Source: Phycisphaerae bacterium
GTDB taxonomy: Bacteria > Planctomycetota > Phycisphaerae > UBA1845 > Fen-1342
Length of the DNA stretch: 64,000 nt
Assembly: GCA_022072445.1 (NCBI GenBank)
Contig: JAJVHV010000020.1
Location: 1 to 64,000 of the forward strand
Direction of reading: 5' to 3'
Shown here: positions 35,090-44,006 of the stretch, piece after piece
How positions within the stretch are numbered: the first letter of the stretch is position 1
Layout of the letters: the number at the start of each line of letters is the position of its first letter
The notes under the pieces: generated by a model
The model's database searches: none
What the model was told of the DNA's origin: nothing
What the model saw: the letters and a program-made list of their open reading frames with translations, nothing else
Position numbers and translations under genes: made by a program

Positions 35090-36652
35090 GTGCGCTGGCG
35101 GCGAGCGAGTGGTGAGGTGGCGGCTGTTGCGTGGCTCGGTCTGATCGCCGGGGCCATTGCCGGGTGCGCCGGGCCGGGGCCGCGGCTGTTTCCGCCGGCG
35201 GCGCTGGATGAGCTTTCCATCGGCGCGGGGTGTGTTGAGCGGCGCTATGACACCAACGGCGATGGCCGGCCGGACCGGGCCGAACGACTGGGCGCGAGCG
35301 GGCGCGTCGAGACGCTGTGCTACGACGCGGACCAGGACGGCTCGTACGAGGAGCAGGTGGAGCTGAGCGCGATCCCGGCGGCCGAACGGCGCGACGTCAT
35401 TCTGCTGCTCGACAGCGTGCCGCACGGTCTGGTGGAGGATGCCTGGTCGCGGGGGCGGCTGCGGTTGTTTGGGCGGCCGGCGCGCGTTGTCAGCCCGTTT
35501 CCGGTGATGACGGACGTGGCCTACTCCGACCTGCTGGGGACGACGCCTGTTCCGGCGGCGGAATCCGAGTATTTTGACGGGGACCGGCTGCGGAACGGCT
35601 ACGCGGTCTACCTGCGGCATGGGAACACGCCGTGGCAGCGGTTCGTGACGTACCGGCTCTCATCGGCGGCGCATCCGTTGGCGTACACGCGCTCGTACGA
35701 CTGGTATCTGCACGAGCTGGGCCGCATTGAGCGCGGTCTGGAGGATTCGGAGGGCCGGTTCGTCGGCTACAGCGTCGGCACATCGGCGCTGGGGGCACAG
35801 AACGGGCGAAACGGGCACGTTGCGGGGCTGGTTGAGCTTGATCGCTTCTGCCAGGAGCTGATGTTCCGCGCGCACGGCCGGCTGCGGATCACGCTCGTGT
35901 CAGATCATGGGCACAATCTGATCAAGAGCCGCCGCGTGCCGCTGAGCGAGATGCTGGCGCGGTTCGGCTACCGCGTCGGCGAGCGCCTTCGAAGCGAGAA
36001 CGACGTGGTGGTGGCGGAATTCGGCATCGTGACGTATGCGTCGATCTGGACGCCCAGGCCGGCGGACGTGGCCCGCGACGCGGTCGCGATCGAGGGCATC
36101 GAGCTGGCGGCGTATCGCGACGCGGACGGCGACGTGGTGGTGATTGACCGCGCGGGCCGGGCGCGGATTCGGCGACGCGAACTTGAGACGCGTGACGCAG
36201 ACGGTGCGAACGAGGCGGCGCGCAGCGCGTTTTCGTACGATTGCGAGCGGGGCGACCCGCTGCGGCTGCGGGCGGTGTGGGACGATCTGGCGGCGCGCGG
36301 CCAGGTCGACGCGGAGGGCTTCGTTGACGACCGAACGCTCTGCGATGCGACGCTCGAGACCGACTTTCCAGATGCGGTGCGGCGGATGTGGCGGGCGTTT
36401 CACGGGCTGATGGAGCACACGCCCGACGTGATGCTTTCGGTGCAGGACGGCTGGCACTGCGGCAGCGCGCTGATGACACGGGTGCTGCCGCTTTCGGCGG
36501 CGCACGGCAGCCTGCGGGGCAGCAGCACGTTCGCGTTCGCGGCGACGACCGCGGGCGAGCTGCCGGCGACGGTTCGGATGGACGAGCTTGGCGGGCGATT
36601 GCGCGCGCTCGGCGTTGATATGCCCGACGCGCGTGGGGATCGCCGGGATTGA
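35090..36652 (+). CDS. Lipoprotein of the alkaline phosphatase superfamily
   Basis: The 520-residue protein starts at a GTG (35090) with GGAGG 9 nt upstream, giving a short leader and lipobox (VAWLGLIAGAIAGC). An ATG at 34976 would put translated repeats in front and is disfavoured. After the lipidated Cys there are Asp-rich loops like EF-hands (DTNGDGRPD, DADQDGSYEE). ITLVSDHGHNL is the metal-ligand motif of phosphodiesterase-type alkaline phosphatase relatives, and RDVILLLDSVPHGL is the likely first metal strand, with Ser rather than Thr near the nucleophile. It is lipid-anchored by prediction. Substrate unknown. Confidence 0.72.
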   Translation: MRWRRASGEVAAVAWLGLIAGAIAGCAGPGPRLFPPAALDELSIGAGCVERRYDTNGDGRPDRAERLGASGRVETLCYDADQDGSYEEQVELSAIPAAERRDVILLLDSVPHGLVEDAWSRGRLRLFGRPARVVSPFPVMTDVAYSDLLGTTPVPAAESEYFDGDRLRNGYAVYLRHGNTPWQRFVTYRLSSAAHPLAYTRSYDWYLHELGRIERGLEDSEGRFVGYSVGTSALGAQNGRNGHVAGLVELDRFCQELMFRAHGRLRITLVSDHGHNLIKSRRVPLSEMLARFGYRVGERLRSENDVVVAEFGIVTYASIWTPRPADVARDAVAIEGIELAAYRDADGDVVVIDRAGRARIRRRELETRDADGANEAARSAFSYDCERGDPLRLRAVWDDLAARGQVDAEGFVDDRTLCDATLETDFPDAVRRMWRAFHGLMEHTPDVMLSVQDGWHCGSALMTRVLPLSAAHGSLRGSSTFAFAATTAGELPATVRMDELGGRLRALGVDMPDARGDRRD

Positions 36653-36678
36653 CGGGCGGCGCGCGCCAGGACAGGGGG

Positions 36679-38361
36679 TCAGGGCGCCCGACTCCGCGGC
36701 GCCGGCTGAGCGGCGGAGGCGACGAGGTGGTCGAGCTCGCCGGGCTGTGTCAGCAGCGTCTGGCGTTTGAATTGGTCCTGCCGGCCGCCGCGGGCGGCCA
36801 GCGCGGCGGCGTCGATGGCGGCGACTGTGCCGCGGGGAACGATTACGACCTCCAGCGGAGCGAGGCGCAGCGATCTGCGCCGCGACGAATATTCGGCGTT
36901 CTGTTCCTGGAGAGCCGCGTCGAATGCCGCCGCGATCGTTGGATCGGGGACGGCGCATTCCAGCGCCAGGCGATAGCAGGGCGGATCGGCCCAATGCGGT
37001 CCGAGGAGGAATTCGAATTCCGGCACCGCCCGGGTTTGTGCGACGCTCAGCGCGGCCGCGATGACCTGGTTCTCGGTCAGCTTTTCGCCGGCGATGGAGG
37101 CGACGCGGCCGGCGCGGTGCAGGAATTCGAGCAGGGGCGTGCCGTCGAGCGATCCGCGGACGGCGACGACGTCGTCGAGGCGGTAACGAATGAGGCCCGA
37201 GAAGTTGGTGAGCACGACGACGTAGGATTCGCCGACCGACAGCTCATCGGCGAGCAGCGTGGCGGGGTTTTCCTGTTCGGCGGCGGAGAGTGGGATGAAC
37301 TCGAAGAACGCGGCGCGCGGGTCGAGCGGGCCAAACGGCACATCGTCGTCAAGCGGGATCGTGACGCGGCCCTCGCTGGCGAGCAACCCGATGTCGCGGA
37401 CCGGCACGTCGCCGAAAAAACGGCGGAGAAGCGGCAGGTAGAGGCCCATGCTCCCGCCGGTCCAGCACGCCAGCACTTCGATCCGCCAGTAGTCGCGCGG
37501 GTGTAGGTGTCCGTGGATGCTGCGAATCTGCTCGAGCTGTTGCGCGCGGCTCGGGTCGGGGCGGAGGCGGGCGGCGAGTGCTGAGGAAAGCGCCGGGCCG
37601 GCCGCGCCGTGCGGCGCGAGCGTGCCGTCGCGCACGTCGCGAATCAGCGTCTCGGATTCCTCATCGACCACGCGGGCCATCTGAATCAGCGTCGCAGGAT
37701 TGGCGGTGACGGCCCATGAGACGTCGCGTTGCACGCCGAAGCGCATCAGCGCGTAGTAGCGGGCGCGCGCGTCGTCGATGGCCGCGATGGCCGGATCGCC
37801 AACATAGAATCGCCGCACGATCCGCTTCTGGGTGCGGGCCATGAGGCCGGTGATGGCGCCGCAGGGCAGGCCGCAGGGGGCGGATTGCTCGTCGTGCCTT
37901 CCGCTGATCTGGAGGATGTGCCGGAGGATGGCGCGGGGGTGGTCGGAGAGCAGCTTGAGGCCGAAGGTGTTCCAGCCACGCCGATAGTCGCGGACGAACT
38001 CGGGCGTGACGGGGACGTACTTGGGGGCCGCGGTCGTTCCGCTGCTCAGGGCGAACATCTCGACGCGCTGGCCGGGCGAGAAAAGCGCCGTGGTGTCGCC
38101 GTCCATGACCCGCTCGATGAGCGGGCGGACGTCTTCGTAGGTGGCGATCGGGCTGGCGGCGCGGAAGTCGGCGATGGAGCGGAGGCGCGCGAAGCGGCGC
38201 TGCCGGCCGAGCTCGCCGCCGGCAAGCCACGCGAGCAGCCGGCGAAGCGTGGCCGATTGCTCGTGGCGGATGTGGCGGAGCGAACGGCGGAAGCGGCGGT
38301 AGACGCCGGCGGCGTGCAGGCGAGCGGCGCGGGCGGCGAATCGTTCGAGCAGCGTGGGCAT
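36679..38361 (-). CDS. GH3-family acyl-adenylate-forming enzyme
   Basis: The 560-residue protein is a member of the GH3 (auxin-responsive promoter) family, which adenylates carboxylic acids and conjugates them to amino acids in plants. ATP-loop residues are in MFALSSGTTAAPKYVPVT; AVTANPATLIQMARVV, ACWTGGSMGLYLP, LLASEGRVTIPLDDD, YVVVLTNFSGLIRYRLDDVV and FLHRAGRVASIAGEKLTENQ are all characteristic. Bacterial members are uncharacterised for the most part. It begins 14 nt after the stop of an alpha/beta hydrolase gene, so the two are a unit. Confidence 0.88.
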   Translation of the reverse strand: MPTLLERFAARAARLHAAGVYRRFRRSLRHIRHEQSATLRRLLAWLAGGELGRQRRFARLRSIADFRAASPIATYEDVRPLIERVMDGDTTALFSPGQRVEMFALSSGTTAAPKYVPVTPEFVRDYRRGWNTFGLKLLSDHPRAILRHILQISGRHDEQSAPCGLPCGAITGLMARTQKRIVRRFYVGDPAIAAIDDARARYYALMRFGVQRDVSWAVTANPATLIQMARVVDEESETLIRDVRDGTLAPHGAAGPALSSALAARLRPDPSRAQQLEQIRSIHGHLHPRDYWRIEVLACWTGGSMGLYLPLLRRFFGDVPVRDIGLLASEGRVTIPLDDDVPFGPLDPRAAFFEFIPLSAAEQENPATLLADELSVGESYVVVLTNFSGLIRYRLDDVVAVRGSLDGTPLLEFLHRAGRVASIAGEKLTENQVIAAALSVAQTRAVPEFEFLLGPHWADPPCYRLALECAVPDPTIAAAFDAALQEQNAEYSSRRRSLRLAPLEVVIVPRGTVAAIDAAALAARGGRQDQFKRQTLLTQPGELDHLVASAAQPAPRSRAP

Positions 38362-38375
38362 GCCGGCGGGCGTTT

Positions 38376-39455
38376 TCAGGCCGGGGCCCGTGGTGCGGCG
38401 ACGAGCGCGGCGCCCGCCGTGGGGGCATCGCGTGTGATCGGCGCCGGCTGGGTCGGCCGGGCTGCAAGGTGGCGGTCGAAAAAAGCGGTAGTTCGGCGGG
38501 CGTATTGGGCGGGGTGGAGCGTGACGGCCTGGTTATGCCGCGCGCCGGGCGCGATCCAGAGCGAGCGCGGCTCGCCCGCAAGGGCATAGAGCTGCCGCGT
38601 CTGCTCGACGGGGATGTAGGAGTCGCGCTCGCCGTGAATGAAGAGAATCGGCCGCGGGATCATGCTCTGGATGGCGCGTCGGACGGATGGGAAGCGGCAG
38701 CCGAACTCGCGGCGAGCCAGACAGGTCACCGTCCAGCGCAGAAAGCGCCAGAAGGCGGGGTGATGGTTCTCATAGAGTACGCGGACGCTGGCGAAGATGT
38801 AGGCCCAGCGTCTCATGAAGTACTCGATCGCCACGTCGGTGCTGTAGGCCCCGTCGGCGACGATGGCGCGGACGTCGAGGTCCTCCTCGGCGGCGAGAAT
38901 CGCGGCGCCGGCGCCGCGCGAGATGCCGAAGATTCCGACGAGCGGCGGGAGGCCGCGCTGCGTGAGCCAGAGTTTGGCGAGCGCGGTGGCGCCGCGGATG
39001 TCGTAGAGCTCGCGTTCGGTGACCCATTGCCGTGGGACGAAGCCCGTCTGCGTGCTGGACTGACCGTGGCCACGGAAGTCGAAGGTGAGGATTTCGTAGC
39101 CGACGTCGAGCAGCGGCCGGGCGTAGCGCGCGCAGGAGTGCATGTCGGCGCAGAATTCGTGCGCGAAGATGATCGTGCCGCGACGCGGAACGTGCGGCTC
39201 GGGCCGCAGCAGCATGCCCGCAAGCGACAGGCCGTCGAAGGCCGGAAACGTGATCGGCTCGCCGCGGACCGGCTCGTAGTCGAGCGGCGTGCGCGCGAGG
39301 GGCGGCGCGGTGTTGCGCAGAATGTTGAGCGAGATCAGGGCGTACTTGCGGATAACCAGGACGGGTACGACGACGAGGGTGGTGATGGTGAAGGCGATGA
39401 CGACGATGGCCCAGTTGCGCGCCAGGATGTCGACGATGTACCAGGATGCGAGCAT
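38376..39455 (-). CDS. Membrane-anchored alpha/beta hydrolase
   Basis: The 359-residue protein has an N-terminal membrane helix (NWAIVVIAFTITTLVVVPVLVI) and a hydrolase domain. HEFCADMHS (oxyanion), FDFRGHGQSS, GIFGISRGAGAAIL (nucleophile Ser), HGERDSYIPVEQ (acid Asp) and GARHNQAV (His) form a full triad. The leader would place the enzyme at the membrane; the side is not clear. It precedes the GH3-family gene by 14 nt in the same unit, so it may cleave the conjugate or ester that GH3 makes, which is inference. Confidence 0.82.
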   Translation of the reverse strand: MLASWYIVDILARNWAIVVIAFTITTLVVVPVLVIRKYALISLNILRNTAPPLARTPLDYEPVRGEPITFPAFDGLSLAGMLLRPEPHVPRRGTIIFAHEFCADMHSCARYARPLLDVGYEILTFDFRGHGQSSTQTGFVPRQWVTERELYDIRGATALAKLWLTQRGLPPLVGIFGISRGAGAAILAAEEDLDVRAIVADGAYSTDVAIEYFMRRWAYIFASVRVLYENHHPAFWRFLRWTVTCLARREFGCRFPSVRRAIQSMIPRPILFIHGERDSYIPVEQTRQLYALAGEPRSLWIAPGARHNQAVTLHPAQYARRTTAFFDRHLAARPTQPAPITRDAPTAGAALVAAPRAPA

Positions 39456-39521
39456 GGATGGGTTCGAATAATCCGCGTTCCCGAGGCCGGCGGCAAGGGG
39501 TCGGCCCCGGTTTGGGGCACG

Positions 39522-40529
39522 TCAGCGTCTGGCGAGGACGAGCTCGGCGATCTGGACGGCGTTCAGCGCGGCGCCCTTGAGGAGCTGGTCGCCGCAGCAG
39601 GTGAGCTGGATGCCGCGACGCTCGGGGATGGTGGGGTCGGAGCGGATGCGGCCGACAAGGACTTCGTCGCGGCCGGAGGCTTCGATCGGCATCGGAAAGT
39701 GGTTGGCGGCCCGATCGTCGACGACGCACACGCCCGGAGCGGCGGCAAGAATCTCGCGAACGGCGTGCTCGTCGATGGGCCGCGAGAACTCGATGGTCAG
39801 GTTTTCGAGGTGCGCCCGCAGCACCGGGACGCGCATGCAGGTTGGCGCGACGGCGAACTCGGGATCGTCGAAGATCCGCCGCGTTTCGGCCACCAGCTTG
39901 GTTTCTTCGAGGTTCAGGCCGTCGGGGCCGACCGCGGAGTTGTGGCTGAAGACGTTGAATGCGCACGGGTGTGCGAAGACCTCGCGGCGCGGCGGGCGGC
40001 CGGCGAGCACGTCGGCGGTCTGCGTGCGAAGCTCTTCCATGGCGCGGGCGCCAGCGCCGCTCACGGCTTGATACGTGCTGACGACGACGCGGCGGACGCG
40101 GTTCGCGCGGTGCAGCGGCCAAAGCGGCACCGCCATGATGATCGTCGAGCAGTTCGGATTGGCGATGATGCCGCGATGAGCGTCGGCGGCCTGCGGATTG
40201 ACCTCGGGCACGACCAGCGGTACGCCCGAGTCCATGCGGAAAGCGGACGAGTTGTCGACGACCAGCGTTCCAGCCGCGGCCGCCGCCGGGGCGTATTCGC
40301 GGCTGATCGATGCCCCGGCCGAGAAGAGCGCCAGATCGACGCCGCGAAGCAATTCGGCCGTCAGTTCGCGGACGGTCTCGCGCCGGCCCAGCCACTCGAC
40401 GCTGGTACCGGCGGAGCGGCGCGACGCGAGCAGCACATAGCGGTCGGCGGGGAAGCGGCGGCGCTCCAGCACGCGTCCGAATTCGGCTCCCACGGCGCCG
40501 GTGGCGCCGACGATCGCGACGGTTCGCAT
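39522..40529 (-). CDS. asd: Aspartate-semialdehyde dehydrogenase
   Basis: The 335-residue enzyme reduces aspartyl phosphate to aspartate-4-semialdehyde for lysine, threonine and methionine. VAIVGATGAVGAEFGRVLE is the NADP-binding loop, IIANPNCSTIIMAVPLWPLH carries the catalytic Cys, and the C-terminal domain has CMRVPVLRAHLENLTIEF with the conserved Arg and His. The start at ATG 40529 (MRTVAIVGATGAVG) matches the family exactly. It stands alone between the hydrolase and the membrane protein, all on the minus strand. Confidence 0.93.
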   Translation of the reverse strand: MRTVAIVGATGAVGAEFGRVLERRRFPADRYVLLASRRSAGTSVEWLGRRETVRELTAELLRGVDLALFSAGASISREYAPAAAAAGTLVVDNSSAFRMDSGVPLVVPEVNPQAADAHRGIIANPNCSTIIMAVPLWPLHRANRVRRVVVSTYQAVSGAGARAMEELRTQTADVLAGRPPRREVFAHPCAFNVFSHNSAVGPDGLNLEETKLVAETRRIFDDPEFAVAPTCMRVPVLRAHLENLTIEFSRPIDEHAVREILAAAPGVCVVDDRAANHFPMPIEASGRDEVLVGRIRSDPTIPERRGIQLTCCGDQLLKGAALNAVQIAELVLARR

Positions 40530-40572
40530 CGGGTGTCTCCTGATGTGGCGATTGTAGCGGCGCGACGGAGGT

Positions 40573-41430
40573 TCAGAACTGGACGCCGACGAACGGCTTG
40601 ACGGCCAGGGCCGCGAGGATGGACACAATCAGGAAAGTGCCCCACCAGGGGATGTGGATGCCGAGGATCGGCGTCGAGCGCTCGGCATCGATGTAACGGA
40701 TGCGGACTTCTTCGACGCCGGTTGACGGCGCGCAGGCGCGTTCCGCGGGGTAGAGCAGGCGGTCTGTGAAAGAACCGCCGGGGCGGAGGACGCTGGCCGG
40801 CATCAGGTCGGAAATCCGTTCGGCGGCGGCGACGGACTTTTCGATTGTCTGCGAACCAATCTTGAAGCGCAAGTTGTGGCGGCCGGGCGCGGTGGGGCGG
40901 ATGCGCCACGAATAGGAGCGGCGCTCGATGTCGGGGATGGGCCGGGCGGGTTCGGCCTTGAGGCCCTCCGCGGAGAGCAGTTCGACCGCGGTGCGGGCGT
41001 TCCAGGCGTCGGGTGTCAGCCGCAGCTCGAGCACCGCGGCTTCGCCGGTGCGCAGCGGCCGATGCTGATACCAGACGCCGAGATGCGCCAGGATCAGGAC
41101 GAAGGGGATGATCATGACGATCATGGGCGGGAGCGAGTGGAGCAGGCGCAGGGCGGTGTTTCCCATCAGGGCGAGCAGGCAGCGGAAGGTGACGCCCAAC
41201 TCGTCCTTGAAGAGCTTGATGGCGAGCATGTTGGCGCGGATGCGGTCGGAGACGTGCCGCAGGGCGCGCTGGTTGGACGTATAGCGGAATGCCCAGGTCA
41301 TCAGGCCGCCGGAGACCGCCGACCAGAGCACGAGCGCGATCCAGGCGGGCGCGCGTTCGAACGGGGCCATCAGGGCGCCGGCCAGCGCGAACAGCGGGGC
41401 GTTCAAAGCGTCGAGCAGCGTGGCGAACAT
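40573..41430 (-). CDS. Membrane protein, possibly Oxa1/DUF106-like
   Basis: The 285-residue protein starts at MFATLLDALNAPLF. Predicted membrane segments are near residues 30-50, 95-118 and 262-280. Between the first two is a charged helical stretch (TSNQRALRHVSDRIRANMLA, IKLFKDELGV) like the hairpin of DUF106/EMC3-type YidC relatives; the resemblance is by eye only. Residues ~130-255 are a soluble beta-like domain, unlike those proteins. It follows the small ribbon-helix-helix-like gene by 82 nt. Function unknown. Confidence 0.6.
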   Translation of the reverse strand: MFATLLDALNAPLFALAGALMAPFERAPAWIALVLWSAVSGGLMTWAFRYTSNQRALRHVSDRIRANMLAIKLFKDELGVTFRCLLALMGNTALRLLHSLPPMIVMIIPFVLILAHLGVWYQHRPLRTGEAAVLELRLTPDAWNARTAVELLSAEGLKAEPARPIPDIERRSYSWRIRPTAPGRHNLRFKIGSQTIEKSVAAAERISDLMPASVLRPGGSFTDRLLYPAERACAPSTGVEEVRIRYIDAERSTPILGIHIPWWGTFLIVSILAALAVKPFVGVQF

Positions 41431-41512
41431 CAGCGTGCGACTCCTGCACAGCGGGGCGCGCACCGACGTTCACGGCGCGTGGCGGCGGCACGAGCGAGAG
41501 ACGGGAGCGGAC

Positions 41513-41704
41513 TCACTCGATGTAACCCAGGCCGCGGAGGCGCTCTTCGACCTGCTCGTCGCTGCCGGCGGATTCGAGGCCGGCGACTTCGCGTTCGAGC
41601 ACGTGGACGATGAATTCGTCGGTCGTGGCGTATCCGGCCCGCTTGGCCATTTCGGCCACGCGGTCGTACAGGGCTTTGTCGATCTTGATCTTGGGCGCGA
41701 ACAT
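41513..41704 (-). CDS. Small ribbon-helix-helix-like protein
   Basis: The 63-residue protein (MFAPKIKIDKALYDRVAEMA, then KRAGYATTDEFIVHVLEREV) has the strand-helix-helix length and spacing of Arc/CopG-like DNA-binding proteins; the end RLRGLGYIE is shared by short proteins found beside alkaline-phosphatase-superfamily genes. It lies 28 nt after such a gene and would be co-transcribed with it. DNA binding has not been shown for this group as far as I know. Confidence 0.7.
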   Translation of the reverse strand: MFAPKIKIDKALYDRVAEMAKRAGYATTDEFIVHVLEREVAGLESAGSDEQVEERLRGLGYIE

Positions 41705-41732
41705 GGGGTTACACCGTTCGGAAAGAGGTCTC

Positions 41733-43907
41733 TCAGGGAGTCTGGAAAATCACGCGGCCGCTCATGGTATCGGGTTTGGCGACGCCGAAGACCGCCAGCA
41801 GCGAGGGTGCCATATCGGCCAGGGTCGGGTCAGCGACGATCACTTTTCGATTCGTGAGCAGGCAGCCGGGGACGATGGCATGTGCAATGCAGTGGTCGCC
41901 GCTCCAGCGGTCGAGATTCGGCTCGATCAGCCGCTGCGAGATGCCGCCCAGGGCCGTGCCCCAGCTTCCGCGGTAGTTGGCCGCGTAGCCGACGAGCATG
42001 TCGGGCGCCACGAGCGGATCGGCGCCGGGGTAGACGTCTTCGGTGATGTACATCTTCTCGATGACCGGGTCGCCGGCTTCGCCGCGAATCTCCAGCATTT
42101 TGGCGGCGATCTCTTCCATGACGGCTCGTTTTTCCGCGGGCTTGACGATGCCCTTCTGTTCGCGGCCGGCCAGATTGATGAAGAGGCTGTTGATGCCCAT
42201 GGCGTAGGCTTTGGTCTGTGACCAGTCGACACCGCTGAGCGTCGGGTAGAGGTGCGCGTTGGCGCGGTCGGCCACAGCTAGGTAGCCGTTGTTCATCAGC
42301 CAGGTGTTGACGTTGACTCCCCAGCGGAAACCTGAGAAGCCGTGATCGGACATGACGATGATCGTGTCGGTCTCGCGGAGCGTGTCGAGCGCTTCACCCA
42401 GCAGCCCGTCCATGCGGACGTAGAGGTCGTCGAGCACGCGGCCGTATTTCTCGGCCTCGCCGGGTTTGAGGCCCGGGTGCTGCGGGTCGCGGTCGCGCCA
42501 GAAAATGTGCGCGAGCTGGTCGGTGCTGCCGAAGTAGAAGAACAGGCAGCCGTGCGTGAATTCGGCGATGGCACGGCGATACTGGCGGACGCGCTCCTCG
42601 TGCAGCAGCGCGGCCTGCTGGAGAAACTCGTCCTCGGTCAGCGCACCGCGCCGCAGCGACGCGGTATCTTCGGGGATGCCGGTGGTGTAGTAGCGTCCGA
42701 CGGCGCTGGCCACGTCGCCGGCGAAGCTGGCCGGCGTGCTGATCTCGTTGGCCGGCTGAAGCGGGTCGATGTTCAGCGGCGAGGCGTACAGCTCGACAAC
42801 CGGATGGACCTTTCGCAGATAGAAGCGGACCATCGCCGGTATCTCGGTCGGCACCATCAGGGCCTGCACGGCCGGCTTGAGAGGAACGCCGGTGTCGAAG
42901 TTGAACGGGATCCACTCGCTCCATTCGCCCTGGGCGAGGATAATTGATTGTGCGATCTCGCGCGGGGGGGACTGCGTTGCGACGGTGCGGGCGTCCTGAT
43001 CGTCGCGCGGCCGGAGAATGTCGATGCGGGCGACGTTTTCGGTCGGGTCGCGGACGACGTCGAATTCGACATTCATCTTGGGCGTGCGGTTGCGCTTCGG
43101 CCGCTTGAGGTGGTTGGTCGGTCCTTCCAGGATTGCCCGCCCGCGGTTCTCGATCATGCTGATGCGACGGAACATGCCTCCGCCGACGTCGCGGCCGGAG
43201 GCCGACTCCTGCTCGCTGAACATGAAGAACTCTCCCAGCGAGCCGCGCGTGTCCGGCGTGCCCATGCCCGAGATGCAGCAGAAGTCGCCGCTGCCGCGGG
43301 CTTTGCCAGGCGGGTAGTTGGCCGGCACGCGATAGACGGTGGTGTCGATGCCATGGGCGACCAGGTGGTTCCAGAATCTGTCGCCGTGACGCAGCGACAG
43401 TTGCTCCTCGCTCAGCAGCGGGATGCGCCAGTCCTTGCCCCAACCGCCCGACAGGTTGCCCCAGGGGATTTCGGTGCAGCCGAACAGATACCAGGGGGGG
43501 GCGGCCGCGACGATTTCGGATTCGGAGAACGCGGGCTCGACCACCAGACCGGGCGTCTCGGGCTTAAGCTTGCGGCGCAGAAAGTCGTAAATCTGATGCT
43601 TGCCGGGGTGGGCGCCCGAAATGAACGTGGCCCAGGCGACCGGGCTCTGCGGCGGCATGATGGTGCCGAGGGGCTTGAAGGTTCCCTGCGCGGCGAGGCG
43701 CGAGAAGTTGGGCAGCTTGCCGGCGTCCATCATGCCCTGAAGCATCTTGGGGTCGAGGCCGTCCATGCCGATGATGAGCAAGCGGCCGTCAGCCCCGTAC
43801 ACACTGGCGCGGGCCTCCACGTTGCAGCCGTGCAGTGCGAGCGTGCAGACCACCAGTGCGGTCGTCGCGACCGCGATCAGACACCAGCGAAGTGGATTGA
43901 GAGCCAT
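41733..43907 (-). CDS. Alkaline-phosphatase-superfamily phosphodiesterase-like lipoprotein
   Basis: The 724-residue protein starts at MALNPLRWCLIAVATTALVV with a putative lipobox (LALHGC). Nucleotide pyrophosphatase/phosphodiesterase features are LLIIGMDGLDPKMLQGMMDA (first metal Asp), PPQSPVAWATFISGAHPGKH (nucleophile region, Ser/Thr), IVMSDHGFSGFRWGVNVNTW (metal ligands), and WSGDHCIAHAIVPGCLL near the end. It is a paralogue of the next gene upstream, with the same motif order. Export to the periplasm is likely. Substrate unknown. Confidence 0.85.
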   Translation of the reverse strand: MALNPLRWCLIAVATTALVVCTLALHGCNVEARASVYGADGRLLIIGMDGLDPKMLQGMMDAGKLPNFSRLAAQGTFKPLGTIMPPQSPVAWATFISGAHPGKHQIYDFLRRKLKPETPGLVVEPAFSESEIVAAAPPWYLFGCTEIPWGNLSGGWGKDWRIPLLSEEQLSLRHGDRFWNHLVAHGIDTTVYRVPANYPPGKARGSGDFCCISGMGTPDTRGSLGEFFMFSEQESASGRDVGGGMFRRISMIENRGRAILEGPTNHLKRPKRNRTPKMNVEFDVVRDPTENVARIDILRPRDDQDARTVATQSPPREIAQSIILAQGEWSEWIPFNFDTGVPLKPAVQALMVPTEIPAMVRFYLRKVHPVVELYASPLNIDPLQPANEISTPASFAGDVASAVGRYYTTGIPEDTASLRRGALTEDEFLQQAALLHEERVRQYRRAIAEFTHGCLFFYFGSTDQLAHIFWRDRDPQHPGLKPGEAEKYGRVLDDLYVRMDGLLGEALDTLRETDTIIVMSDHGFSGFRWGVNVNTWLMNNGYLAVADRANAHLYPTLSGVDWSQTKAYAMGINSLFINLAGREQKGIVKPAEKRAVMEEIAAKMLEIRGEAGDPVIEKMYITEDVYPGADPLVAPDMLVGYAANYRGSWGTALGGISQRLIEPNLDRWSGDHCIAHAIVPGCLLTNRKVIVADPTLADMAPSLLAVFGVAKPDTMSGRVIFQTP

Positions 43908-44006
43908 GATTCTCCCGAACGGGCAACTGAGTCGCCCGCGATCACCTGGGCAGGTACGCGACCCGCCACACATCCGACCGGCCGACGGCCCGCCGCTGCA
44001 ACGCCG

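Noticed and set aside
39456-39521. tRNA-like GGTTCGAA box at about 39460
   Set aside because: No acceptor or anticodon stems can be formed around it.
38469-40601. 710-codon plus-strand frame opposite the hydrolase and asd
   Set aside because: Antisense to two well-supported enzymes; Asp/Gly/Val shadow composition.
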